From assembly GCA_900474095.1 (NCBI GenBank), contig UCOA01000035.1, positions 59,975 through 123,974 of the forward strand: a DNA stretch of 64,000 nt, read 5' to 3'. Positions 37,890 to 46,247 of this stretch are shown one piece after another. Origin of the DNA: Hyphomicrobiales bacterium (GTDB lineage: Bacteria > Pseudomonadota > Alphaproteobacteria > Rhizobiales > Rhizobiaceae). The notes under the pieces are model-generated. The model saw only the letters and a program-made list of their open reading frames with translations. It did no database searches and had not been told where the DNA came from. The position numbers were made by a program, and so were the translations under genes. The stretch's first letter is position 1. The number at the start of each line of letters is the position of its first letter.

Positions 37890-38651
37890 ATGCCCGCCAG
37901 TTCCGCCATGACAATGCTTGCCCGCCAACTGTCGGACGCCGACAACAGCGGTCATCGGCTGACCTCGGCGACGCTCACGGAACCTGCCACCCCGGCAGAA
38001 GCCTTTGCCGTGCAGCACGAGACGCTGGCCCTGAACGGCTGGCTGACAGCCGGCTACAAGGTCGCCCTCCGCCCGGACGGAAGCTCGGTTTCCGCCCCCA
38101 TGGCGCATATGACCCATGCCAGTGGCTCGGGCACCGCCGGGTTCGAGCGCCCCGCCGTCGACGCGCTGGAGGTGGAAATCTGCTTCGTGCTCGGCCAGGA
38201 TTTGACGCCGCCAGACGCCAAGCCCTATACCCGTGAAACGCTTCTCGACCATGTGAGCGGCATCTATTCCGGCATCGAATTCCTCGGCCACCGGCTGGAC
38301 GACGGCAGCCGCTCGCCGGCGCTGCTGTTTCTCGCAGACCGCTTGGGCAATGCCGGCTACGTCCTCGGCGAAGAGCTGAGCGAAACCGTGCTCGAGCCGG
38401 GCGCAGCCCTTCCCCTGACGGTCATCATCAACGGCGACACCGTCTTTCCCGGCCCGGGAAAACATCCGAACGGCGATCCGGTGGCTCCCTTCCTCGCCTT
38501 TGCCAACGCATTGACAGACACCGTTGCCAAGGGCCGGATCATCACCACCGGCAGCCTCTGCGGCGCCATCCCGACCCCCCAACGGGCGGCAATCGCCATC
38601 AGCGGCTTTACGACGCTGACGGTGACGGCCGCATCGACAAGCGGCGTTTGA
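37890..38651 (+). CDS. 2-keto-4-pentenoate hydratase / fumarylacetoacetate hydrolase-like protein (MhpD type)
   Basis: Predicted 253-aa hydratase-family protein. It shows AGYKVALRPDG, VEICFVLGQDL (metal-binding Glu) and SGIYSGIEFLGHRL, followed by VPxxx-like ending GSLCGAIP. These enzymes hydrate or decarboxylate keto-enoic acids. The start at 37890 has AGGAG with 6-base spacing; the ATG at 37884 abuts the box. No aromatic-degradation genes lie nearby, so the substrate is unknown. Confidence 0.82.
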   Translation: MPASSAMTMLARQLSDADNSGHRLTSATLTEPATPAEAFAVQHETLALNGWLTAGYKVALRPDGSSVSAPMAHMTHASGSGTAGFERPAVDALEVEICFVLGQDLTPPDAKPYTRETLLDHVSGIYSGIEFLGHRLDDGSRSPALLFLADRLGNAGYVLGEELSETVLEPGAALPLTVIINGDTVFPGPGKHPNGDPVAPFLAFANALTDTVAKGRIITTGSLCGAIPTPQRAAIAISGFTTLTVTAASTSGV

Positions 38652-38906
38652 CAGGGCTTCCGGCAACCGAACCCTTGACGCCTTGAGGCCGCCGCTATTT
38701 CCGTCATCTTCCCGCTCATCCTCACCTCTTCTGTCAAACCTCCGTCATCCTCGCCCTCGCGTCTGCGCGGTGAGAGAACCACGGGTTTTAAAGCGCGGGG
38801 ACGGGGGATGAAATTCTCTGCCGGCCAAACCGGCCACCGTCGAGACGTTGCCATCTTGCTAGTCGCGGGCCATCTTGCTCGCCTGTGACATGTCCGGAGA
38901 CAACAA
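38652..38906. other. 255-bp region with short repeats, no gene
   Basis: Contains a directly repeated GCCATCTTGCT (38849-38859 and again 20 bases later) and an inverted GCCGGC/ACCGGC-like run. No frame with a ribosome-binding site. It holds the promoter of the GFA-family gene at 38907. Confidence 0.4.
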
Positions 38907-39323
38907 ATGCCCGAAACATCTTCCGTGCTGACCGGAAAATGCATGTGCGGTGCCGTGGAATACGCGGTCGACGATGCCTTCGAATATTCGATGAACTGCC
39001 ATTGTTCAAACTGCCGCCGCATCACTGGATCGGCCTTCAAGCCATTCGCCGGGATCGGGCGGCAGCGGCTGAGTGTCGTCAAGGGCGACGGCGCTGGGCT
39101 GGTCTACGGCAATGTCGACGATGCCCATGACGTGCATTGCAGCACCTGCGGATCGCTCCTTTATTCCGTCGTGCGGGAAGGAGCCTATGTCCACGTCGCC
39201 ATGGGCACGCTGGTCGACGCGCCGTCAATCCGGCCGACTGGCCACATCTTCGTCGGCTCGAAAGCGCCTTGGTACGAAATTACCGATGATCTGCCGCAGT
39301 ATCGCGAGTTTCCGGAGGATTGA
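38907..39323 (+). CDS. GFA-family (glutathione-dependent formaldehyde-activating / CENP-V) zinc protein
   Basis: Predicted 138-aa protein with the family's cysteine pattern: GKCMCGAVEY near residue 11, NCHCSNCRRITGSAF near 32, and VHCSTCGSLLY near 76. These ligate zinc. GFA proteins are related to formaldehyde-glutathione condensation, but many have unknown roles. Stand-alone gene followed by a palindromic element. Confidence 0.9.
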   Translation: MPETSSVLTGKCMCGAVEYAVDDAFEYSMNCHCSNCRRITGSAFKPFAGIGRQRLSVVKGDGAGLVYGNVDDAHDVHCSTCGSLLYSVVREGAYVHVAMGTLVDAPSIRPTGHIFVGSKAPWYEITDDLPQYREFPED

Positions 39324-39340
39324 TGGGCATGGTGGCGTGC

Positions 39341-39479
39341 TCCCTCTTCTCCCCGCTGGGGAGAAGTGCCGAGCAGAGCGAGGCGATGAGGGGGTGGTGC
39401 GGCATATTCAGCAGCGATGGCTTCGCCCCCCTCATCCGGCGCTGCGCGCCACCTTCTCCCCGCTGGGGAGAAGAGGGAG
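39341..39479. repeat. 139-bp nested palindromic (MITE-like) element
   Basis: Terminal inverted repeats CTCCCTCTTCTCCCC (39341-39355) and GGGGAGAAGAGGGAG (39465-39479), inner inverted repeat GATGAGGGGG (39386-39395) / CCCCCTCATC (39427-39436). Each end is also a small hairpin CTTCTCCCC-gct-GGGGAGAAG (39347-39367 and 39453-39473). The same core occurs at 51608-51640. The element ends 7 bases before the stop of the metallo-hydrolase gene. Confidence 0.75.
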
Positions 39480-39486
39480 GTTGACC

Positions 39487-40503
39487 CTACACCGCAGGCA
39501 CATCGAACACTTCGCCAGCCCGCAACGCCCGAAAGCGCTCCGGCGGGACTCCTTGCTCTCTCAATGCCCTGTCCAGCGCCGCCGCCGGCTCCGCTATCCC
39601 CTCATTCGTCAACTGAATCGTCGCGAAGTGATGGCCGGCGGCATAGGCGGCGTGGCAAAGCTGCATACCCTTGACCGCTTCCGCCGGGTTTTGGTGCTGC
39701 GCCTTCATGAACCAGCGCGGCTCATAGGCGCCGATCGGCAGGTTGGCGAGGCGGAAGCGGCCGTGTTTTTCGTGGGCGGCGCGGTAGTTGATGCCGCCGT
39801 GAAAACCGGTATCGCCGATGTGGTAGATCTTTCCGGCGGGCGTCGAAATGACGAAGGCGGCCCAGAGCGCCATGCGGCGGTCGCGGGTGCCGCGGGCCGA
39901 CCAGTGGTGGCAGGGTTCGCAATCGACGGTGACGCCGTCCCGCAACGAGAGCCGGTCGCCCCAGTCGACGACGGAAATCTTGCCAACGGGAATGGCGCGG
40001 CGGATGATGGTGTCGTTACCGAGCGGCATGACGATATGCGGACCGTGCGCCTTGTGCAGCCGTTTCAGCGTTGCGCGGTCGAGATGGTCGTAGTGATTGT
40101 GGGTGACGAGCACGATGTCGATCGGCGGCAGGTCGTCGAAGCGGATGCCGGGCTCGACGACGCGCTTCGGGCCGGCAAAGGAAAAGGGGCTTACGCGCGG
40201 CGACCAGACGGGATCGGTCAGGATATTGAGGCCGGCGACCTGGATCAGCAACGAGGCGTGGCCGATCATGGTGACGCGCAGACCGTCGCCATCGACGCGG
40301 TCACTGGGCTTTGCCGGCGGAAAGGGACTTGGCGCCTGTTTCGGCCAGGGCGTCCTGCCACCGCCGAACTGCCAGCGCATCAGCTCACGAAAACCAAGCG
40401 GCGCCTCGCCTTCGGGGTTGAAGAAATGCGCGCCGTCGAAATGATCGGAGACGGGGCCGGTATAGTAGGGGTTGCGTGGTTTCCGGGGCGGCGACTGTGT
40501 CAT
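39487..40503 (-). CDS. Metallo-beta-lactamase-fold hydrolase (NAPE-PLD-like)
   Basis: Predicted 338-aa cytoplasmic hydrolase. Metal-binding motif THNHYDHLD (HxHxDH) near residue 135 and VDCEPCHHWSARG in the centre, with GDTGFHGG and VAFV-like strands. This subgroup includes NAPE-phospholipase-D-like proteins; a nucleophile or lipid substrate is unproven. It is on the minus strand, divergent from ffh across a 326-bp region. Confidence 0.88.
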   Translation of the reverse strand: MTQSPPRKPRNPYYTGPVSDHFDGAHFFNPEGEAPLGFRELMRWQFGGGRTPWPKQAPSPFPPAKPSDRVDGDGLRVTMIGHASLLIQVAGLNILTDPVWSPRVSPFSFAGPKRVVEPGIRFDDLPPIDIVLVTHNHYDHLDRATLKRLHKAHGPHIVMPLGNDTIIRRAIPVGKISVVDWGDRLSLRDGVTVDCEPCHHWSARGTRDRRMALWAAFVISTPAGKIYHIGDTGFHGGINYRAAHEKHGRFRLANLPIGAYEPRWFMKAQHQNPAEAVKGMQLCHAAYAAGHHFATIQLTNEGIAEPAAALDRALREQGVPPERFRALRAGEVFDVPAV

Positions 40504-40604
40504 GGGGAACCGATCGATGGGATGTGGCCGGAATCATCTGGTATATCCGGCTCCTCTTTGTAAGGGTGGTCTGGTCCCTGTTCCGGCATTTTCGGCCTCT
40601 GTTC

Positions 40605-40749
40605 TTGACTTTCTCACCGCTTTCGTGTTTACCGCCCGCAATCTGCGACAAGTAACGAGACTTGAAGCCGCCGACCGGGACCCCAAGAGGGTATAAAGCG
40701 ATCCCGGAGGTCAACACCCGACAGCGCGTTGCGCCCTCGGGTGCTTTTT
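40605..40749 (+). ncRNA. Candidate small RNA or attenuated leader upstream of ffh
   Basis: TTGACT at 40605-40610, with a 17-base spacer to TTTACC, could start transcription near 40640. The transcript would fold CCGGGA / TCCCGG (about 40675 to 40706) and end in a strong intrinsic terminator: CACCCGA (40715-40721), inner GCGC-gtt-GCGC, TCGGGTG (40737-40743), then TTTTT. The terminator lies 80 bases before the ffh start with no coding gene upstream on that strand, so it ends either a ~110-nt RNA or a regulated ffh leader. The 4.5S SRP RNA consensus is absent. Confidence 0.4.
40715..40749 (+). terminator. Intrinsic terminator 80 bases before ffh
   Basis: CACCCGA - ca - GCGC - gtt - GCGC - cc - TCGGGTG followed by cTTTTT. 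No upstream coding gene on this strand needs it. Confidence 0.75.
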
Positions 40750-40829
40750 GGCTTTGCGTCTTGTTTTCGTCAAGGAAAAGCACAACGTTTCGATGCACGC
40801 AAAAAGCTCGAAACGACAAGGATGAAGCG

Positions 40830-42410
40830 ATGTTTGAAAGTCTCCAGGACCGCCTTGGATCCATTCTGAATGGATTGACCGGCCGTGGCGCGCTGTCGGA
40901 AGCCGATGTAACGGCTGCCCTGCGCGAGGTTCGCCGTGCGCTCCTGGAAGCCGATGTCGCGCTCGAGGTCGTGCGGTCCTTTACCGACAAGGTGCGCGAA
41001 AAGGCCGTCGGCGCGGAAATCCTGAAGTCGATCAAGCCCGGCCAGATGGTCGTCAAGATCGTCCATGACGAACTCATCAACATGCTGGGTTCGGAAGGCG
41101 TGCCGATCGATCTCAACGCGCCGGCGCCGGTCGTCATCATGATGGTCGGTCTGCAGGGCTCGGGTAAAACGACGACGACGGGCAAGATCGCCCTTCGCAT
41201 GACGACACGGGACAAGAAGAAGGTCCTGATGGCGTCGCTCGATACGCGCCGTCCGGCAGCCCAGGAGCAGCTGCGCCAGCTCGGGAGCCAGACCGGCGTC
41301 GACACGCTGCCGATCATTACCGGCCAGTCGCCGACCGATATTGCCGCACGTGCGGTGCAAGCTGCCAAGCTCGGCGGCCATGATATCGTCATCCTCGATA
41401 CTGCCGGCCGCACGCATATCGACGAACCGCTGATGATCGAGATGGCCGAGATCAAGCGCCGCTCGAACCCGCATGAAATCCTGCTTGTGGCCGATGCGCT
41501 GACCGGTCAGGACGCCGTCAACCTCGCCCGCAATTTCGACGAGCGTGTCGGCATCACCGGCCTCGTCTTGACCCGCATGGACGGCGACGGCCGTGGCGGT
41601 GCGGCGCTTTCGATGCGCGCGGTGACCGGCAAGCCGATCAAGCTGATCGGCGTCGGCGAAAAGATGTCGGAGCTGGAGGAATTCCATCCGCGCCGCGTCG
41701 CCGACCGTATCCTCGGCATGGGCGACATCATTTCGCTGGTCGAGAAGGCCGCCGAAAACATCGATGCCGAGAAGGCGGCGGCCATGGCCGCCAAGATGAA
41801 GACCGGCAAGTTCGACCTCAACGATCTCGCCGACCAGCTCAGGCAGATGCAGAAGATGGGCGGCATGGGCGGCATCATGGGGCTGATGCCCGGCATGTCC
41901 GGCATGAAGGACAAGATGGCCGCCGCCGGCCTCGACGACAGGATGTTCGGCCGCCAGCTCGCCATCATCTCCTCGATGACCAAGGCCGAGCGTGCCAATC
42001 CCGACCTCCTCAAGCACTCGCGCAAGAAGCGCATCGCGGCCGGCTCCGGCACGGATGCGGCCGAAATCAACAAGCTCCTGAAAATGCACCGCCAGATGGC
42101 CGACATGATGAAAATGATGGGCGGCAAGAAGGGCGGCGGCATGATGAAGCAGATGATGGGCGGCCTCGCCGGCAAAATGGGACTTGGTGGCATGGGTGGC
42201 GGCATGGGCGGCATGCCGGACCTGTCCAAGATGGATCCCAGGCAGCTCGAAGCCCTGCAGAAGCAGGCCGAGGCCGCTGGTCTCGGCAAGGGCCTGCCCG
42301 GTGGCGGCGGCTTGCCGGGCGGTCTACCCGGTCTCGGGGGCAACGGCATGAAGCTGCCAGGTCTCGGCGGCGGCTTCCCGGGTCTTCCCGGCCTGCCGAA
42401 GAAGAAGTGA
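40830..42410 (+). CDS. ffh: Signal recognition particle protein Ffh (SRP54)
   Basis: Predicted 526-aa GTPase of the signal recognition particle, which targets inner-membrane and secreted proteins co-translationally. N domain then G domain with G1 GLQGSGKTTTTGKI (residues 107-120), DTRRPAAQEQL, DTAGR and the M domain rich in methionine (MGGMGGIMGLMPGM...). The C-terminus is a long Gly/Met/Pro-rich tail (GGGMGGMPDLSKMD, LPGGGGLPGG). The start at 40830 has AAGGAT upstream; an in-frame ATG at 40662 is rejected because it would translate the leader. First gene of the ffh-rpsP-rimM-trmD block. Confidence 0.98.
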   Translation: MFESLQDRLGSILNGLTGRGALSEADVTAALREVRRALLEADVALEVVRSFTDKVREKAVGAEILKSIKPGQMVVKIVHDELINMLGSEGVPIDLNAPAPVVIMMVGLQGSGKTTTTGKIALRMTTRDKKKVLMASLDTRRPAAQEQLRQLGSQTGVDTLPIITGQSPTDIAARAVQAAKLGGHDIVILDTAGRTHIDEPLMIEMAEIKRRSNPHEILLVADALTGQDAVNLARNFDERVGITGLVLTRMDGDGRGGAALSMRAVTGKPIKLIGVGEKMSELEEFHPRRVADRILGMGDIISLVEKAAENIDAEKAAAMAAKMKTGKFDLNDLADQLRQMQKMGGMGGIMGLMPGMSGMKDKMAAAGLDDRMFGRQLAIISSMTKAERANPDLLKHSRKKRIAAGSGTDAAEINKLLKMHRQMADMMKMMGGKKGGGMMKQMMGGLAGKMGLGGMGGGMGGMPDLSKMDPRQLEALQKQAEAAGLGKGLPGGGGLPGGLPGLGGNGMKLPGLGGGFPGLPGLPKKK

Positions 42411-42422
42411 GGATCGGGGAGC

Positions 42423-42725
42423 ATGATTGATCCCGCCGTGAAACAGGAACTGTCGAGCTACCGCCAGTCGATCGACAATATCGACGCGGCGCTCGTCCAC
42501 ATGCTGGCCGAACGGTTTCGCTGCACCAAGGCGGTGGGCGTGCTGAAAGCCAAGTACAATTTGCCGCCGGCGGACCCGGCGCGCGAGGAATACCAGATCG
42601 CCCGTCTTCGGCAGCTTGCCGAAGACGCACATCTGGATCCGGATTTCGCGGAGAAGTTTTTGAACTTCATCATCCACGAGGTGATCCGGCATCATGAAGC
42701 AATCGCTGCCGACCTCAAGGATTGA
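42423..42725 (+). CDS. Chorismate mutase (AroQ class, monofunctional)
   Basis: Predicted 100-aa all-helical mutase converting chorismate to prephenate for Phe/Tyr synthesis. Features: YRQSIDNIDAALVHMLAERFRCTKAVGVLKAKYNLPPADPAREEYQIARLR. The size and R-x-x-I-D start are those of single-domain AroQ enzymes. It follows ffh by 12 bases, a pairing conserved in rhizobia. Confidence 0.92.
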   Translation: MIDPAVKQELSSYRQSIDNIDAALVHMLAERFRCTKAVGVLKAKYNLPPADPAREEYQIARLRQLAEDAHLDPDFAEKFLNFIIHEVIRHHEAIAADLKD

Positions 42726-42755
42726 TCCCGAAAAGTGGAAACCGATTTTCGGATC
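42724..42755. repeat. Short inverted repeat after the chorismate mutase gene
   Basis: GATCcCGAAAA - gtggaaaccga - TTTTCGGATC: near-perfect inverted repeat overlapping the stop codon region. This CCGAAAA/TTTTCGG motif is a common short intergenic repeat in rhizobia (recalled, not searched). Confidence 0.5.
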
Positions 42756-42832
42756 AGATCAATCCCGAAGCAAACAGCATCAACAATCCGGTCGTCAGAA
42801 ACGGCTGAAAACTATCTCAAGGAGTATATGAC

Positions 42833-43195
42833 ATGGCACTGAAAATTCGTCTCGCCCGCGGTGGTTCCAAGAAGCGCCCGTTCTACCAGATCGTCGTTGC
42901 CGACGTACGTTCGCCGCGCGACGGCCGCTTCCTGGAAAAGGTCGGTTCGTGGAACCCGATGCTGAAGAAGGACGATGCCAAGCGCGTTGAGCTCAACAAC
43001 GAGCGCATCCAGCATTGGCTGTCGAACGGCGCGCTGCCGACCGACCGCGTGCTGCGCTTCCTCAATGAAGCCGGTATCGCCAAGCGCGACGTCCGCAACA
43101 ACCCGGAAAAGGCAGTACCGGGCAAGAAGGCCCAGGAACGCGCCGCCGAAGCCAAGCAGAAGGCCGAAGACGCCGCTGCTGCTGCTGCCGAATAA
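42833..43195 (+). CDS. rpsP: 30S ribosomal protein S16
   Basis: Predicted 120-aa S16. The conserved core [38 protein letters not shown] is intact, and a lysine/alanine-rich C-terminal extension follows ([22 protein letters not shown]), typical of alphaproteobacteria. AAGGAG lies 8 bases before the start. It assembles the 30S body. Confidence 0.98.
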   Translation: MALKIRLARGGSKKRPFYQIVVADVRSPRDGRFLEKVGSWNPMLKKDDAKRVELNNERIQHWLSNGALPTDRVLRFLNEAGIAKRDVRNNPEKAVPGKKAQERAAEAKQKAEDAAAAAAE

Positions 43196-43222
43196 GCCGC
43201 GCGACAGCACATATTTTGAAGG

Positions 43223-43250
43223 CGGGCGGCGTTTTCATGCCGCCCGTTTT
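43223..43250 (+). terminator. Intrinsic terminator between rpsP and rimM
   Basis: CGGGCGGC - gttttcat - GCCGCCCG followed by TTTT. It lies inside the rpsP-rimM-trmD operon, so partial termination may lower rimM/trmD relative to rpsP. Confidence 0.7.
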
Positions 43251-43288
43251 CGTTTATTCGAAGGGCACACTCTGGAGACGACCCGGCG

Positions 43289-43852
43289 ATGAGCAAACTG
43301 AAGAATCCGGTCCTGATGGGAACGATCGGCGCGGCGCAGGGCCTGCGCGGCGAAGTGCGCGTCAAATCCTTCTCTGACGAGCCGACGGCGATCGGCGACT
43401 ACGGGCATCTGCATGCCGAGGACGGCCGTTCCTTTGAAGTCCTCGAGGTGCGCGAGGCGAAGAATGTCGTCATCGTCCGCTTTCGCGGCATCAACGACCG
43501 CAATGCCGCCGAGGCGCTGAACGGGCTCGATCTCTACGTCGAGCGTGACAACCTGCCGGACGACGATCTCGACGACGATGAATTCTTCTATGCCGATCTG
43601 GAAGGGCTGGAAGCGCTCGACGGCGAAGGCAAGAGCTATGGCACCGTCACCGGCGTCTTCGATTTCGGCGCCGGCGATCTCTTGGAACTCAAGGGCCCCG
43701 GCAAGCGGCCGGTGCTGATCCCCTTCTCCGAATGGTCGGTGCTGGAAATCGATCTCGACGCCGGAACCATGCTGGTCGATCCACTAGCGGCCGGGCTTGT
43801 CGACGACAAGGACGCGGACCCGAGCAGCCAGTTCAAGCCGAAGAAGAAATGA
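43289..43852 (+). CDS. rimM: Ribosome maturation factor RimM
   Basis: Predicted 187-aa factor that binds S19 during 30S assembly. N-terminal RimM domain ([19 protein letters not shown]) and a PRC barrel in the second half ([19 protein letters not shown]...[13 protein letters not shown]). GGAGA lies upstream. It precedes trmD by 10 bases. Confidence 0.97.
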   Translation: MSKLKNPVLMGTIGAAQGLRGEVRVKSFSDEPTAIGDYGHLHAEDGRSFEVLEVREAKNVVIVRFRGINDRNAAEALNGLDLYVERDNLPDDDLDDDEFFYADLEGLEALDGEGKSYGTVTGVFDFGAGDLLELKGPGKRPVLIPFSEWSVLEIDLDAGTMLVDPLAAGLVDDKDADPSSQFKPKKK

Positions 43853-43862
43853 GCGACGAGCG

Positions 43863-44555
43863 ATGAGCTTCCGCGCCACCATCCTGACGCTCTATCCGGA
43901 CATGTTTCCGGGGCATCTTGGCCACTCGCTGTCGGGCAAGGCGCTCGAGCGCGGCCAGTGGTCGCTCGATACGGTGCAGATCCGCGATTTTGCCGAGGAC
44001 AAGCACCGCACCGTCGATGACACGCCGGCCGGTGGCGGCGCCGGCATGGTGCTGAGGGCGGACATCCTCGCCAAGACGATCGACCATGCCTCGGCTGGAG
44101 ACGACCGCCCGCGGCTTTTGATGAGCCCGCGCGGGCTGCCGTTGACGCAGAAGCGCGTGCGCGAGCTCGCCGTCGGTCCTGGCGCCATCATAGTCTGCGG
44201 CCGGTTCGAAGGCGTCGACCAGCGGGTGATCGACAGCCGCGGGCTCGAGGAGGTCTCGATCGGCGATTATATTCTCTCCGGCGGCGAGCCGGCGGCGCTC
44301 GTCCTGCTCGATGCGATCGTGCGCATCCTGCCCGGCGTCATGGGCAATGACCTCTCGGGCGTGCACGAGAGTTTCGAGGGCGGGCTCCTGGAACATCCGC
44401 ACTATACCCGGCCGCAGGTCTTCGAGGGCATGGAAATCCCGGCGGTGCTGACCTCCGGCCATCATGGCGAGATCGAGAAATGGCGCGAGACGCAGGCGCG
44501 CAAGCTGACGGAGGAGCGCAGGCCGGATCTTCTCAATCACCCCGTGACGAAATAA
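43863..44555 (+). CDS. trmD: tRNA (guanine-37-N1)-methyltransferase
   Basis: Predicted 230-aa SPOUT methyltransferase that makes m1G37 in tRNAs to prevent frameshifting. AdoMet knot motifs: [61 protein letters not shown] and LPGVMGN. Its C-terminus overlaps the opposite-strand TSUP gene by 19 bases. The start at 43863 gives the family length; the in-frame ATG at 43797 lies inside rimM. Confidence 0.97.
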   Translation: MSFRATILTLYPDMFPGHLGHSLSGKALERGQWSLDTVQIRDFAEDKHRTVDDTPAGGGAGMVLRADILAKTIDHASAGDDRPRLLMSPRGLPLTQKRVRELAVGPGAIIVCGRFEGVDQRVIDSRGLEEVSIGDYILSGGEPAALVLLDAIVRILPGVMGNDLSGVHESFEGGLLEHPHYTRPQVFEGMEIPAVLTSGHHGEIEKWRETQARKLTEERRPDLLNHPVTK

Positions 44556-45283
44556 TAGACCGCCAGCAATAGTCCGACGACGATGACGACAGCGCGGATC
44601 AGCGCCTGCGGGACGCGGCGGGCGAGCCAGACGCCGGCGTAGCCGCCGAGGGCGCCGCCGGGGATCATGAAGGCGGCGTGCAGCCAGCCGACGACATTGC
44701 CGCCGGCAAAGACGATGATGGCGACCGCGGCGATCACCATTGCGAGGAAATTCTTCAGGGCATTGACGCGGTGATAGTCGCCGCCGGTCGAGAGGCCAAG
44801 CACGGCGAGCATCATGATGCCCATGCCGGCGCCGAAGAAGCCGCCATAGATGGCCGTAACGAATTGGCCGACGAGGCCGAGGAGCCCGACCGGCGTGCCG
44901 CCTTCCTTCGGGGCCGGACGCAAAAGCGGGCCGAGCGCGAAGATCGCGGTTGCGGCGATCAGCAGCCACGGTACCATCGCCCGGAACGAAGGGTTGGACA
45001 GCGACAGCAGGATCAACGCGCCGGCCAGTCCGCCGATGAGCGACAGGATGCCGAGGACGATCACCTCGCGGCGGTCGGCGATGATTTCGCGGCGATAGGC
45101 AAGCGCAGAGGTGACATAGCCCGGAAACTGCACGATCGAGGAAGTGGCATTGGCGACGATCGGCGGCAGGCCGGCGAGCGTCATAGCACCGAAGGTCAGG
45201 AACGTGCCGCCACCGGCGACGGCATTGACGGCGCCCGACAGGAAGCCGGCAAGAAACAATAGGCAGGCGGTGGTGATGGACAT
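44537..45283 (-). CDS. TSUP-family (TauE/SafE) membrane permease
   Basis: Predicted 248-aa inner-membrane protein with about eight hydrophobic segments. Repeat motifs [19 protein letters not shown] and [23 protein letters not shown] are the TSUP double-repeat. Members move sulfite, sulfonates or other organic acids. The start at 45283 has GGAGGAGC upstream. It lies on the opposite strand between trmD and rplS, which are usually adjacent. Confidence 0.92.
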   Translation of the reverse strand: MSITTACLLFLAGFLSGAVNAVAGGGTFLTFGAMTLAGLPPIVANATSSIVQFPGYVTSALAYRREIIADRREVIVLGILSLIGGLAGALILLSLSNPSFRAMVPWLLIAATAIFALGPLLRPAPKEGGTPVGLLGLVGQFVTAIYGGFFGAGMGIMMLAVLGLSTGGDYHRVNALKNFLAMVIAAVAIIVFAGGNVVGWLHAAFMIPGGALGGYAGVWLARRVPQALIRAVVIVVGLLLAVYYFVTG

Positions 45284-45588
45284 GACGCTCCTCCAGCGGT
45301 ACAAACGCACATAGCCTGAGGGTCAATCGGCGGCAAGTCGCGGAAACTGCCAACCGCGGGCTTGCGGCACGAAGAAATTTTGTCCCGTGGGGATGACAAA
45401 TGCCGGCCTTTGGTGTATTCGCCCGACCGGTTCGGGAAAAATCCCGCAGCTCCGAAAACAAAGAATGGTGAATTCGCTCCTGTTTCTCACTCCGAGAAAC
45501 AAATCCTTGAGGCCCTCATCCGAGGTTGGTCCAAGAGGCATGATTGAGCGCTCTGGCTGTTTCAGAAGAACTTGAGAAGGTTAGACCA
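45284..45588. other. 305-bp divergent region upstream of rplS
   Basis: Shared by the TSUP gene (minus) and rplS (plus). GAGAAGG lies before the rplS start. No coding frame or strong hairpin was identified. L19 leaders in some bacteria are regulatory, but none is recognised here. Confidence 0.4.
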
Positions 45589-46149
45589 ATGAACATCATC
45601 CAGCAGCTGGAAGCCGAACAGGCCGCCAAGATCGAAGCCAAGCGCACGCTTCCGGAATTTTCCGCAGGCGATACCCTCCGCGTCAACGTCCGTGTGACGG
45701 AAGGTACCCGTACCCGTATCCAGGCCTATGAAGGCGTTTGCATCGCCCGCTCCGGCGGCGGCATCAACGAAAGCTTCACGGTCCGCAAGATTTCCTACGG
45801 CGAAGGCGTCGAGCGCGTATTCCCGGTCTATTCTCCGCTCGTCGAGAGCGTCGAGATCGTTCGCCGCGGTAAGGTCCGTCGCGCCAAGCTCTACTACCTG
45901 CGCGATCGTCGCGGCAAATCGGCCCGTATCGTTGAAGACACCGGCGTTCGCGCCCGCAAGCTGAATGACGCCGAGCGCCAGGCCGTTGCCGACGAAAAGG
46001 CACGTCTGGAAGCTGAAAAGGTTGCAGCAGCACAGGCTCTGGCCGCCGAAAAGGCAGCAGCCGAAGCCGCAGCGGCAGAAGCTGCAGCAGCCAAGGCCGC
46101 TGAAGAAGCAGCCGCTGCAAAGGCTGCTGAAGAGACTGCAGCAGAATAA
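45589..46149 (+). CDS. rplS: 50S ribosomal protein L19
   Basis: Predicted 186-aa L19. The conserved part ([42 protein letters not shown]...[17 protein letters not shown]) is complete to about residue 125. A long alanine/glutamate/lysine tail of about 60 residues follows ([20 protein letters not shown]), probably a charged helix. It sits at the 30S-50S interface. The start at 45589 is preferred over an upstream ATG at 45544. A TTCG-loop terminator follows. Confidence 0.97.
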   Translation: MNIIQQLEAEQAAKIEAKRTLPEFSAGDTLRVNVRVTEGTRTRIQAYEGVCIARSGGGINESFTVRKISYGEGVERVFPVYSPLVESVEIVRRGKVRRAKLYYLRDRRGKSARIVEDTGVRARKLNDAERQAVADEKARLEAEKVAAAQALAAEKAAAEAAAAEAAAAKAAEEAAAAKAAEETAAE

Positions 46150-46175
46150 ATTTCAATCCATCGGGATTGTTGGAC

Positions 46176-46200
46176 AAGGCGGTCTTCGGACCGCCTTTTT
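46176..46200 (+). terminator. Intrinsic terminator of rplS
   Basis: AAGGCGGTC - TTCG - GACCGCCTT followed by TTT. Perfect stem with stable TTCG loop. Confidence 0.93.
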
Positions 46201-46247
46201 CTTTGGGGCGCCTTTCTGTGGGGGCCGCCTTTCTGGGGGGAGGGGGC

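Noticed and set aside
40630..40750. 4.5S SRP RNA upstream of ffh
   Set aside because: The conserved GGAAGGAAGCA-type loop is absent; only a leader or small RNA is supported.
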